A model generated the notes under the pieces. That model worked only from the letters and a program-made list of their open reading frames with translations, searched no databases and was not told the DNA's origin. Positions 43,341 to 53,233 of a stretch of 64,000 nucleotides of DNA are shown one piece after another (within the stretch, counting starts at the first letter, position 1; each line of letters begins with the position of its first letter). This stretch comes from Arcticibacter sp041902385. Lineage in GTDB: Bacteria > Bacteroidota > Bacteroidia > Sphingobacteriales > Sphingobacteriaceae. The stretch covers positions 992,001 through 1,056,000 of the forward strand of contig NZ_CP169244.1 in assembly GCF_041902385.1 (NCBI RefSeq). The letters run 5' to 3'. The translations under genes and the position numbers were made by a program.

Positions 43341-45507
43341 AAAGCGTAACTTTGTCTTTTGCCCTGATGTCACGGGATGAGCTTCCGATGAGAAGTTCAA
43401 AATCACCCGGCTCCTGCACCCACTGCATTTGCTTGTCATCAAAGTAGCTGAAAGCGTCTTTGTTCAGATCGAAGCTTACTGACTTGCTCTCTCCCGGCTG
43501 CAGCATGACCTTGCTGAAAGCCTTCAACTCTTTTTCCGGACGTTTCACCGCGGCTTTCTTATCCTTCACATACAGCTGCACCACTTCTGCACCTGCCCTG
43601 TTCCCCTTGTTACGGATGCTCATTGTTACGCGCACCTGGCCGTTATTGACTGTTACAGCAGGCTTCCCATACTCGAAGGAAGTATAAGACAAGCCGTGTC
43701 CAAAAGCAAACTGAGGCGCCACCTTGTATGTATCAAAATAGCGGTACCCGACAAAGATATCTTCGTTGTAGCGAACGTTTATGCTGTCGCCCGGATACTC
43801 ACCCAGTTTGTGTGCGGGCGAGTCTCCCAGGGTCTTTGGGAATGTTACGGTAAGTTTTCCGGATGGATTCACATCGCCGAACAGTATTTCGGCAAGGGCC
43901 GTCCCTCCTTCAATTCCCGGATAGCCGGCCTGAATGATGCCTTTCACCTTGTTAACCCAGGCAGTCATGTCGATCGGTCCCCCGCCATATAGTACCACAA
44001 CGGTATTAGGGTTTGCTTTTGCCACAGCAGTGATGAGTTCATCCTGACCAAAAGGCATCTTCATATCCGGTTTATCGTACCCCTCAGTATCGTAGGCGTT
44101 GTCGCTCCACTTGCTGTAGTCATAGCCGTGCGTCCAGCCTCCAACTATTACAGCCACGTCTGCTGCTTTAGCAGCTTGTACGGCCCTCTCAATCAGAGCG
44201 GGATCAGCCTTGGCGTCTTTTGCGATGGCATAGCCCTGCTCGAAATGCACGCCGATGCCCGTACCCGCAAGCTTTTGCAGCCCCTGAAGAGGAGTCACCT
44301 CATAAGGAGGCCTGATCTGAGAACTTCCCCCTCCCATTGCGTTCTCGCGGTTAGCATTCGCTCCAATTACCGCTATGGTCTTCAGGTTGCTCCTGTTAAA
44401 AGGCAACACATTTTTCTTATTCTGCAGCAAAACGATTCCTTCCTCGGCCACTTTCTTTGCTACATCAAAATGCTCCCTGGTGGCGTAACTTCCCGGCTTC
44501 CTTTTGTCGAACATGTGCGTCTTGAACATCACCCTCAGGATTCGCCTGACCTTGTCGTCGATCACGCTTTCCTTTATTTCGCCATTCTTCACCATCCTCA
44601 GGGCAGGATCAGCAAAAAAGAATTTATTGTAGTCGGGATTGGGAAGCATAGACAGGTCGGTTCCCATCTCCAGATCGGCTCCCCCTAAAAGAGCTTCTTT
44701 TGTACTATGAATGGCACCCCAGTCGCTCATTACCAAACCCTTAAATCCCCACTCGCCCTTAAGTATCTTATTGACCAGATAGTCGTTATACGTGCAATAC
44801 TCGCCACGAAATTTATTATACGAACCCATCACGGTGTTTACGTTCCCTTCTACCACGGCAGCTTTAAAGCCGGGCAGGTAGATCTCACGTAAGGCTCTTT
44901 CGCTTATCTCCACATTAATACCGTCCCTTCTTATCTCCTGATTATTTCCCATGAAGTGCTTGAGGCTGGCAGACACGCCCTGGTCCTGCACGCCCTTGAT
45001 GTATCCTACTACCATTTTGGAGATGAGGTAAGGGTCCTCGCTCATGTATTCGAAGTTCCTTCCGTTCAGCGGAGTGCGCATGATGTTAATGCCCGGGCCG
45101 AGGATCACGTCTTTCCCCCTGTAGTTAGCTTCACTGCCCAGCACTGAGCCGAACGCATAGCCAAGCTCCGGGTTCCAGGTGGAGGCAAGGGTAATACCGA
45201 CGGGCAGGTAGGTGGAGGAGTCGTTCCCCTTGTTATCTAGCGTCCAGTCCCGACCATGCTCTGGTCGCACGCCATGAGGGCCGTCAGAGGTGACCATCTC
45301 AGGGATCCCAAGCCGGGGCACTCCTGCAGAAGTAAAGGAAGAATTGGCATGGATCATCCCGATCTTCTCTTCCAGTGTCATCTTTTTAATCAGGTCCTCG
45401 ACCTTGGCTTCGACAGAAGGGTCAGTGTCCTGAGCCCTGAGCGCTCCTGTTCCGAGGAGGAGCCCCAGAGCAGTGCATAAAAAAAGTCTCGTAAATTTGG
45501 TTTTCAT
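43339..45507 (-). CDS. Secreted glycoside hydrolase family 3 beta-glucosidase
   Basis: A 722-residue exported exo-hydrolase that removes beta-linked glucose (or xylose) from oligosaccharide ends. A signal peptide ends at GALRAQ (residue 26). The (beta/alpha)8 domain contains KHFMGNN near 183-189 and the nucleophile Asp262 in VMSDWGA. The alpha/beta sandwich and a C-terminal fibronectin III-like domain (GAEVVQLYVKD and the following PEKELKAF) complete the usual three-domain layout. In a xyloglucan pathway it would act on glucose units exposed after xylose removal. A perfect -7 box lies upstream at 45581-45588. Confidence 0.94.
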   Translation of the reverse strand: MKTKFTRLFLCTALGLLLGTGALRAQDTDPSVEAKVEDLIKKMTLEEKIGMIHANSSFTSAGVPRLGIPEMVTSDGPHGVRPEHGRDWTLDNKGNDSSTYLPVGITLASTWNPELGYAFGSVLGSEANYRGKDVILGPGINIMRTPLNGRNFEYMSEDPYLISKMVVGYIKGVQDQGVSASLKHFMGNNQEIRRDGINVEISERALREIYLPGFKAAVVEGNVNTVMGSYNKFRGEYCTYNDYLVNKILKGEWGFKGLVMSDWGAIHSTKEALLGGADLEMGTDLSMLPNPDYNKFFFADPALRMVKNGEIKESVIDDKVRRILRVMFKTHMFDKRKPGSYATREHFDVAKKVAEEGIVLLQNKKNVLPFNRSNLKTIAVIGANANRENAMGGGSSQIRPPYEVTPLQGLQKLAGTGIGVHFEQGYAIAKDAKADPALIERAVQAAKAADVAVIVGGWTHGYDYSKWSDNAYDTEGYDKPDMKMPFGQDELITAVAKANPNTVVVLYGGGPIDMTAWVNKVKGIIQAGYPGIEGGTALAEILFGDVNPSGKLTVTFPKTLGDSPAHKLGEYPGDSINVRYNEDIFVGYRYFDTYKVAPQFAFGHGLSYTSFEYGKPAVTVNNGQVRVTMSIRNKGNRAGAEVVQLYVKDKKAAVKRPEKELKAFSKVMLQPGESKSVSFDLNKDAFSYFDDKQMQWVQEPGDFELLIGSSSRDIRAKDKVTL

Positions 45508-45580
45508 TGATCTTTTTGATTATCTGGTATAGTTTTCTGGTTAAAGTTCCGGTCGCCTCAGGGAACACGAAACAGTGTTT

Positions 45581-45588
45581 CAAAAATA
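45581..45588 (-). promoter_or_regulatory. -7 promoter element of the GH3 gene
   Basis: TATTTTTG on the minus strand matches TAnnTTTG, 73 nt before the start codon. The nearest TTG is 24 nt farther upstream, slightly long for a -33 element. Confidence 0.35.
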
Positions 45589-45724
45589 TTGCAGCGACTA
45601 TAGAAACAGGTGCAATAAATGTAAATATTTAGGGGAACTTTTGTTAACCTATATTGAAATCTGCTGCCCGCTCTTTTTTTAGTCGTCTTGTCACATCCTG
45701 CATAAAAGCTCCGTCTTTGCAGAT

Positions 45725-46348
45725 ATGAAAACACGTTCTTATATCCTTGTAAGTCTTATACTTATTATCTTCTCCCCCGCCTGCAGGAAAAAGAAAAAAG
45801 AGGGTCCTGCAATCCCGGATCAGATTGAAATAGCGGGAAAGGCGTACCGCACGGTTGCAATCGGAGAACAGATATGGACCGCTTCGAACTATGAAGGGCC
45901 GGGAGGGATGTCTTATGATGAGGCGAATAGCAGGCCTGAGTATGGAAAGTACTATACTGCCGACGAAATAAAATCTGTTCCTCTGCCTGCCGGCTGGGAG
46001 CTTCCCACACTTGAGGACTTTAAGGAACTGGCAGAATCACAAGGCGTGGCATTTAACGATTTCACCGTTCTTAACCCCGAGCCACTTAAAAAGCTTTTAT
46101 CCCAAACAAGATGGAGCCATATGGCGGGCACCAACGAGTCGGGATTTAACGCCTACCCCGCGGGATATTCGGCCGGAAACAGCAAGCCCATGGACGGAGA
46201 TATCTCCGAGTTCTGGGCAAAAGACGGGCACACCGTAAGCTTTCAGGAAAGTTCCAATTTCGTCAATTTCAAAATGATCTTCTATAAAAACAGCGACCAG
46301 CCGGGGCAGCGCTTTAATGCAAGGTTCATCTTAAAAAGCAGGCACTAA
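45725..46348 (+). CDS. FISUMP-domain lipoprotein
   Basis: A 207-residue lipoprotein with cysteine 20 (FSPAC) followed by a lysine-rich stretch. The body matches the Fibrobacter succinogenes major paralogous domain: YRTVAIGEQIWTASNY, PAGWELPTLEDFKEL and SGFNAYPAGYSA. The domain is widespread in surface lipoproteins of the phylum and has no defined activity. The gene lies on the opposite strand between GH3 and GH95. TTG (45688-45690), 21 nt, and a box ending CTTTG 5 nt before the ATG may be its promoter, though the box lacks the TA. Confidence 0.85.
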   Translation: MKTRSYILVSLILIIFSPACRKKKKEGPAIPDQIEIAGKAYRTVAIGEQIWTASNYEGPGGMSYDEANSRPEYGKYYTADEIKSVPLPAGWELPTLEDFKELAESQGVAFNDFTVLNPEPLKKLLSQTRWSHMAGTNESGFNAYPAGYSAGNSKPMDGDISEFWAKDGHTVSFQESSNFVNFKMIFYKNSDQPGQRFNARFILKSRH

Positions 46349-46352
46349 CTGC

Positions 46353-48694
46353 TCAGAGTTTCTGCAGGTCCCCACCAAAGAGGTACTCTCCGTTTTTTCC
46401 GGTGGGGATGCTGATCTTTTTGTCACCCCACCTGAGCGTGCATGGATTACCCAGCCGCGAGCGGACTTTCACCTGCTTTAGCTTGCCTTCCTGCCAGGCG
46501 ATATCGACTTCAAAACCTCCTCTGGCCACAATTCCACGCACAGATCCTCTGCTCCAGGCAGCGGGGAGGGCGGGAAGGAGAACGACCTCCCCTGTGTGGC
46601 TTTGCATCAGCATTTCGGTGACACCCGAGACAGCTCCAAAATTCCCGTCGATCTGGAAAGGAGGATGAGTATCAAAAAGATTGGGCAGGGTCGACTTGCG
46701 CAGGAGGGCGTTGAGATTCTCGTAAGCAGCCTGTCCATCCCCCAGTCGGGCAAAGAAATTAACGATCCAGGCTCTGCTCCAGCCCGTATGACCTCCGCCA
46801 TGAGAGAGCCGGTAATCAATGGTCTTCCGGGCAGCTGCCAGCAGTTCGGGCTGTTGCGACGTGATCTCATTTCCCGGATGAAGCGCGAACAGATGTGAAA
46901 TATGCCTGTGCCCGGGCGAGGGCTCTTCAAATTCTTCTGTCCACTCCATGATCCTTCCATCACTGCCGATCCTGGTAGGGGCCAGCCTGCTAAGGATTTT
47001 CTCCAGCCGGCCCCTTAGCGCCGCATCTGTGCCGAGCACTTTTGAAGCCGCTATTGTGTTCCTGAGGAGGTCCCGAATGATCATGTGATCCATTGTAGGG
47101 CCCATCACCATGGTCGCTTCATCGCCCCCCTTCGTCCTGAAAGTATTCTCAGGGGAGATGGAGGGGCCCGATACAAGTTTTTCCGACTGAGGATCTTCCA
47201 CCAGCCATCCTTCACAAAATTCCGCAGCCTCTTTCATAACCGGATAGCCAAGTTCGCGGAGATATTTCTTGTCGCCGGTAAAGGCGTAATGTTCCCAGAG
47301 ATGCTGTGCACTCCATGCCAGGCCCATGGGCCACATCGCCCACTGCGTCTGCCCATAAGGCTCGGTAAAATGCCAGGCGTCAGTGGTAAAATGAGCCACC
47401 GCTCCCTTCAGTCCATACATGTCGCGTGCGGTTTTCCGCGCATCCGGCAGCAGTTCGTTCAGAAACTGGAGAAAGGGCAGATGAAGCTCGCTCAGATTCG
47501 TTGTCTCCGACAGCCAGTAGTTCATCTGAATATTGATATTGATGTGGTAGTCGGCGTCCCAGGGCGGTGTCAGTCCGTCTGCCCAAATCCCCTGAAGGTT
47601 GGCTGGAAGCCCGCCGGGCCGGGAACTGCTGATAAGCAAATAACGACCGAACTGATAATACAGAGCAATCAGGGCGGGATCGGTATTGCCAGCCTGCATG
47701 GCAGCAATTCTGCTGTCGGTAGGAAAATAGACCGCATCAGAGCTTCCCAGATCGATGCTCACCCTTTTGAAGTACGCCTGATAGTCGGCTATGTGCTCCC
47801 GTTTAAGTTCTTCGAAGTTCCTGGATACGGCAAGGCCCATCGAGGAAGCCGAGGCTGTTTCAGGATTCCCGCCACGATAATCGGTCGCAGCAGTCAGCAG
47901 CAGCGTCACCGAATTCGCCTTCTCCACTTTTATAGCCTTCCCTGTTGACTGAACAGTCCCCCCTCATTCAACACGTTTATACGGGCGGCAAGGCGGACAC
48001 CCGTTCCGTTGCCAACATGCTCTGTCATCAGGAACTTATCATCCTGCACCTGAACAGTGGCCTTCCCCCCGGGGCGACTAAGCTGCAAAGCAAAACTAAG
48101 TGCTCCGGCTTTACTTGCAGTAAGTCGTACTACCAGCGCCTTTGCAGGAAAACTTGAAAAGACTTCGCGCTTGAACTGAACGCCTCCCGCGGTGAACGAA
48201 ACTGAGCTTATGGCAGCCTCCAGGTCCAGCTCCCGGCGGTACTCCGTCACTTCTCCCCCGGGCAGCGAAAACTCCATCGACAGGTCGCCGAGGGTCTGGT
48301 AAGAGCTCGGCACTTTCTTATCGCCCATCATCTTTTCCTGCGCCAGCCGTTGCGCTTCCGCATACCTGCCTTCAAAAAGCAGTTTACGAACTTCTGGCAA
48401 AGCTTTCCTCGCCTCAGGATTGACAAAGTCGGCCGGCTTACCAGTCCATACAGAGGACTCATTCAGCTGAAGCCGCTCAGATGATACGCCGCCAAACACC
48501 ATGGCGCCCAGGCTGCCATTACCAACCGGAAGCGCTTCATTCCAATCAGCCGCCGGCCGGTTAAACCAGAGACAAAGTTTACCAGGAACAGACTGAGCAA
48601 AAGAGGATAAAGGAACAATACTCCATGCAAGAACGAGTGCTATTTTTTGGAGCCAGGAACGCTCTGCTCTGTATCGGGCATTGTTAAGTTGCAT
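46353..48694 (-). pseudogene. GH95 alpha-L-fucosidase gene with a single-base frameshift
   Basis: Two frames form one GH95 protein of about 780 residues if one base is added near 47938-47942 (GGGAA on the minus strand). The front part has a signal peptide (VPLSSFAQ), LWFNRPAADWNEALPVGNGSLG (a family hallmark) and ends at FSQQGRL-stop; the other frame resumes VEKANSVTLLLTAATDY. Active-site regions are present: NINIQMNYW with the asparagines, SISPENTF with the acid Glu, and FQIDGNFG with the Asp. GH95 removes alpha-1,2-linked fucose, as on xyloglucan galactosyl side chains. The start at 48694 is preferred; the frame extends to 48727. Confidence 0.87.
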
Positions 48695-48803
48695 TAAGCT
48701 TTTTATCAGGATCAGCATGATACTCACTATCTAACAGGTAACAAAATAAAGTTTTTAAACTAGAAATTCAGCAGCACACTGGCAGGGCTCATCCCCGGAG
48801 CCA

Positions 48804-50576
48804 TTAAAATGCCTGCTTACTTGCCGGGCTATACCCCGACCTATACTGCAAGGCCTCCAGGGCATTTACCAGATAAGCAAGAGGAGCATTCCAGTTAATC
48901 GCGATTTCATTGGTAGCATACGACCGCTCATCGTCAGCATAAGCCTCTGAGGGAACAGCAGAAGGAAGAGGAACCCGATCCTGCTGCCCGGGGTTAGGTC
49001 CGCCGACAAGTAAGCCAGGCACCGGCTCTTCAATCCCGTCGGCTGCAGAAGGACGGTGATGAGGGTGCATTGGTGTTTTAGATCCGTAGCCAGTTATAAA
49101 AGAATACCCAGTTCCATTCCTGCCAAGCAGATAGTCTAAGTTAGCAGCTGCGGCATCAAGATACTTCTTCGCCCCGGTTCTGAGATAGGCCTGAATCAGC
49201 GCGATACCCTGATTGGCTGCGACGGCATTGCTTCCCCAGATGAAGTCGTGATCAGTGCCTCCCATGGGAGTTTTAAAGGGACTTGTACGCGCGGCAGCCA
49301 GGAGCTGCTCAGCCAACTTTAGAAGCCGGACTTTGAGGTCAGGAATGCCGACCTGAATGGCAGGGGAAAGCTTAGCCCGACTTCGGAGGAGCGTGTAGTA
49401 AGCCAACAGGCGAACATTACCCCAGGACGGCAAGGGCATCTTTTCATCGGGAAAGAAATTTACAGCACGGTAGTAGGCATCGTCGCCTGTGGTAACCGCA
49501 AGCTCAGCAGCCGCCCATATCCATTCATCACTCAGATCACGATCACCATACCCACCCGTGTTCACTGCCGGCTTGTAAAGAGTATTGTTGCGCTCCTGAT
49601 CGTAAAGCAGGGCGGGCTTGCTGCGCGCCCATCCCCACGCGCGGACCGAGGCCTTCAGGCAGGAATCGGACAGGCCCGGCAACTCCTTCCCGTACTTTCT
49701 CAACACCCGGGCGGCCTGGGCAGTTACGGCCGCAAAATCAAGTGTCGCTGCTGTGCCTTTTTGCACCACATAGCGGTCAGCCTTTGTTATGCCCGGCATG
49801 ACCATACCATCGAACTCGGCGTTGGTCAGCTTATGATACACGCCTCCGTCGGAGGGATCCTGCATGGTCAGCATCCAGCGAAGGTTACACAGTACTTCAT
49901 CCAGTATATCAGGAAGCCGGTTATTGCTTTCGGGAATGTTCAGATCAAGGCCGGAGACATAATCAGGAAAGTCTTCGCACAACGACAAAAGAGTACCCAT
50001 CGTAATACCACTGTTCACGATATATTTGTTGTAATCGCCTGCATCATACCAGCCTCCGGGCGAAAAGATGCGGCTTCCTGCAGGCCTGCCCTCCGAGGCG
50101 GCAGAGGGATGGATCAGCACACTGGTATCAGGATGCCCCGCTGCACGCGCCCACTTACCGGCATAGGGCGCAGACAACGCTTCAGAAACCCGCTGATAAT
50201 AAAAGGCCTTAACGGATGCGGAAGCAAGCTCTTTGTAAACGCCGGCACCGATGGAGAAAGGATAGGAGGTACCTGCTTCGGGGATTGACAACTCATAGCG
50301 ACCAGGTCGCGTGAATGAGGAAAAGTCGGCCAGACTCATACCCTGGCCTGATTCGCCATTCTGCTTTTGCTTGTTTAACGCACCTGAATAAGCTACTTTT
50401 CCATCTCGCGTATCGCGAAGGAAGAACTTCGCCGTCCCGGCATCCGCAACAAGGGCCACCTTGGGACATCGGGGATAATAGCCAAGCTGATTGAGCCGTA
50501 TCTGGCTCGCTTGCTGCCCGGCAGCTATGGCGGTTCCCAGTATCCAGAAAAAAGGCAAAGAAAGAAATATCTTCAT
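48804..50576 (-). CDS. Secreted glycoside hydrolase family 9 endoglucanase
   Basis: A 590-residue exported enzyme, started at 50576 to place the signal peptide (MKIFLSLPFFWILGTAIAA) first. Residues ~24-112 are the immunoglobulin-like CelD N-domain (SQIRLNQLGYYPRCPKVAL); the (alpha/alpha)6 catalytic domain begins near 120. GGWYDAGDYNKY at 174-185 carries the catalytic Asp pair and YATNEIAINWNAPL near the C-terminus the acid Glu. As the only endo-acting beta-glucanase in the locus it probably cleaves the xyloglucan or mixed-linkage backbone. No lipid anchor is seen. It follows the GH2 gene, separated by a hairpin. Confidence 0.93.
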   Translation of the reverse strand: MKIFLSLPFFWILGTAIAAGQQASQIRLNQLGYYPRCPKVALVADAGTAKFFLRDTRDGKVAYSGALNKQKQNGESGQGMSLADFSSFTRPGRYELSIPEAGTSYPFSIGAGVYKELASASVKAFYYQRVSEALSAPYAGKWARAAGHPDTSVLIHPSAASEGRPAGSRIFSPGGWYDAGDYNKYIVNSGITMGTLLSLCEDFPDYVSGLDLNIPESNNRLPDILDEVLCNLRWMLTMQDPSDGGVYHKLTNAEFDGMVMPGITKADRYVVQKGTAATLDFAAVTAQAARVLRKYGKELPGLSDSCLKASVRAWGWARSKPALLYDQERNNTLYKPAVNTGGYGDRDLSDEWIWAAAELAVTTGDDAYYRAVNFFPDEKMPLPSWGNVRLLAYYTLLRSRAKLSPAIQVGIPDLKVRLLKLAEQLLAAARTSPFKTPMGGTDHDFIWGSNAVAANQGIALIQAYLRTGAKKYLDAAAANLDYLLGRNGTGYSFITGYGSKTPMHPHHRPSAADGIEEPVPGLLVGGPNPGQQDRVPLPSAVPSEAYADDERSYATNEIAINWNAPLAYLVNALEALQYRSGYSPASKQAF

Positions 50577-50591
50577 CTTAAAAGCTAAAAT

Positions 50592-50626
50592 GTATTGCTG
50601 CAGGCGCAAGCGCCCGTCAGCAATAC
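50592..50626 (-). terminator. Hairpin between the GH2 and GH9 genes
   Basis: Outer arms GTATTGCTG / CAGCAATAC (9 bp), a small internal loop, and an inner GGCGC / GCGCC stem with a 2-nt loop. It lies 32 nt after the GH2 stop and 15 nt before the GH9 start. The following sequence is only moderately T-rich. Confidence 0.6.
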
Positions 50627-50658
50627 GAATCTAAATATACCCGGAAAGATTGTTATTC

Positions 50659-53105
50659 TTATTTGCTTACAATTTCAAGCTCAGCAGCTGCAATCCCTTC
50701 CCCTTCTGCCCTCAGCTTTATTTTGCCGGACTGGGTCGTCGACTGAATAATTGCGAGGGCCAGTCCGTTGAAGGCTTTCCTGTTCGTCGCTTTAAAGCGC
50801 TCGTGACTGGTAGGATCCCCATTATCGACAGCGTTCAGGCTGCCCCTTCCCGTTACTGTGAAGTGCAGGCTGTTTTTTGCATCTGGCACCAGATTGCCTT
50901 CCGCATCCACAATACTCACTGTTACAAAAGAAAGATCCCGTCCGTCTGCCTTAATACTACTTCTGTCGGCCAGCAGCCTGATCTTTGCCGGCTTGCCTGC
51001 CGTTCTTACTTCTTTTACCAAAACCTCCCTTGCGTCTTTATAAGAGACGGCTTTCAGTACACCAGGGCTGAATGGCACCCGCCATTTGACATGCAAATTC
51101 CCGTCTTCCTTCTTTTTCCTTCCCAGCGACTGCCCGTTCAGGAAAAGTTCCACCTCATCGGCGTTGTTATAGTAAGCCACCACGTCTACAGTATCTCCTC
51201 TTTCCCAGTTCCAGTGGGGATAGAGGTGAAGAACGGGTGAGTCAGTCCACTCGCTTTGATACAGATAGTAAACGTCTTTAGGGAAGCCAGCCAGGTCAAT
51301 GATACCGAAGTAGGAGCTCCGGGCAGGCCATGGATAAGGAGTAGGCTCGCCGAGATAATCGAAACCTGTCCATACGAACATTCCGGAAACATGGGCGTTA
51401 CGCTTCAGCTCTTTCAGGCTTTCCTCGTGGGTAGACCCCCACGGGGCGCTCACGTGATCGTATGCCGAGACTGTGAAGTCCTTGTTCCCGCCTCCCTTGA
51501 TCGGCTTATCCCAGGCCTCGGGCCAGCGACGTATCGTATCGAAAGGAACCAGATCGTAATGTCCGCGTGTAGCCAGGGCCGAAGTACTCTCGGTTACGAT
51601 AAATTGCTTCCCAGGCCATCGCTCCGGGAAAGAGGCCCACGACTTGTGATTGTAGTTATAGCCGACCATCGCGAAAGCGTTCGACTTAAGCAGATTATTC
51701 CACACGTTGATTTCATTATTCGCAGAGGTGATGGCTCTTGTCGTATCGAGACTTCTCACGATACTCACCAGCTCCCGGGCGATGACACGCCCTGTTGTGT
51801 CACCCTTCTTTTCATCCCCCCACTGCTCCTGTATTTCGTTACCCACACTCCATATAAATACGCTCGGATGGTTCCTATCCCGCTTGATCAGATCCTCCAG
51901 GTCTTTCCGATGCCACTGGTCCCAGTCAAGGTGGTAATCGAACGGGTTTTTCTGCTTTTTCCATATGTCGAAAGCCTCGTCCATCACAATAAAGCCCATT
52001 TCGTCGCAGAGATCCAGCAATTCGGGAGCTGGCGGATTATGAGAGGTACGGATGCCGTTGCAGCCCATTTCCTTTAAGATCTGCAGCTGTCGTTCTGCTG
52101 CCCTCCTGTTGAACGCCGTGCCAAGCGCGCCAAGGTCATGATGGTTGCAAACGCCTCTGATCTTTAATGGCTCGCCGTTTAAAAAAAGCCCTTTGCAACA
52201 TCGAATTTGAAGTCGCGAATTCCAAACCGGGTTTCATACCGGTCTCCTGCTTTTCCATCGACATAGACCCGGGATACCGCCCGGTACAATGACGGCTGTA
52301 ACACCGACCATAGTTCAGGAGCGGCTATCTTCAGGCTTTGGCGGAACTCCGCCCCACCTCCCGGGGCCAATCGCTTCTCACTTCTTGTTTTGCCTACTTC
52401 CTTTCCATGAGGATCCAGGACGGTGGTTTCTAAGATGACCACCCGCGCTGGGCGCTGCCCGCCGTTAGTAACCTGTGTCTGTATGCTCACAGTCGCCTCC
52501 TCAGTGCTCACCCGGGGAGTGGTGATAAAAGAGCCATAGCGAGCCACATGTACTTGCGGCGTAGTAATTAGCCATACATTCCGGTAAATACCTGAGCCGG
52601 AGTACCAGCGCGAATTAGGCTGCTGCGAATTATCCACTTTAACAGCGATGAGGTTTTTTGAGGCGCCGTACTTCAAATAGGGAGTGAGATCGTAGCTGAA
52701 CGAAATATAGCCGTTTGGCCTCCTGCCCAGGTAATGTCCGTTGATCCATACTTCGCTGCGGTGGTATACACCTGCAAATTCCAGGGATATGAGCATTCCT
52801 TTATCCGCCAGCGGTACAGTGAAAGATTTTCGGTACCATCCCACTCCCCCTGGTAGTGCTCCCCCGCCAGGAGTAGCCGGGTGTTCCTTGCTGAAGTCTC
52901 CTTCTATGCTCCAGTCGTGCGGAAGGTTCAGGACGCGCCAGCGTGAATCATCCTTCCGCACAGACTGCCAGGCCCCGGCATTATTCAGAGAAAAACGCCA
53001 GGAATCATTAAACAGCTGTTGCTTCCGCCCCGGCTGAGCAAACAATAGCGGTGCAGAGATAAAAAAAGAAAGAAGGAAAAGCAGCTGACGTAGAAGCAAT
53101 TTCAT
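50659..53105 (-). pseudogene. GH2 beta-galactosidase gene with a single-base frameshift
   Basis: Two frames form one GH2 enzyme of about 815 residues if a T7 run (plus-strand A7 at 52181-52187) is restored to eight. The front part has a signal peptide (SFFISAPLLFAQ), a sugar-binding domain (LNLPHDWSIEGDF, GGVGWYRKSF) and the immunoglobulin-like domain; it breaks at AKGFF-stop. The next frame continues LNGEPLKIRGVCNHHDLGALG, then NGIRTSHNPPAPELLDLCDEMGF, the acid/base in SVGNEIQEQWG and the nucleophile in VTESTSA. The role would be removal of beta-galactose from xyloglucan side chains after defucosylation. The start at 53105 is chosen for the signal peptide. Confidence 0.88.
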
Positions 53106-53177
53106 AAAGAAGCAGGATATGTGAACAGGGAATACGGTCCTTGCCGCGCTCCCCGTTTGAATTGAATTATTTAATAT

Positions 53178-53220
53178 CGATTGCAGGAAAGCTGCGAAGA
53201 ACACAGCATTCCCGCAATCG
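53178..53220 (-). terminator. Hairpin between the surface lipoprotein and GH2 genes
   Basis: Paired blocks CGATTGC/GCAATCG, GGAA/TTCC and GCTG/CAGC with single mismatches between, and a 9-nt loop. It begins 13 nt after the lipoprotein stop and lacks a clear T-tract. It may limit read-through from susCD into enzyme genes or mark an RNA processing site. Confidence 0.55.
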
Positions 53221-53233
53221 CAGATTTTATCCC

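Noticed and set aside
47085..47948. Plus-strand frame of 287 codons opposite GH95
   Set aside because: Antisense to clear GH95 catalytic sequence; no start context or family likeness.
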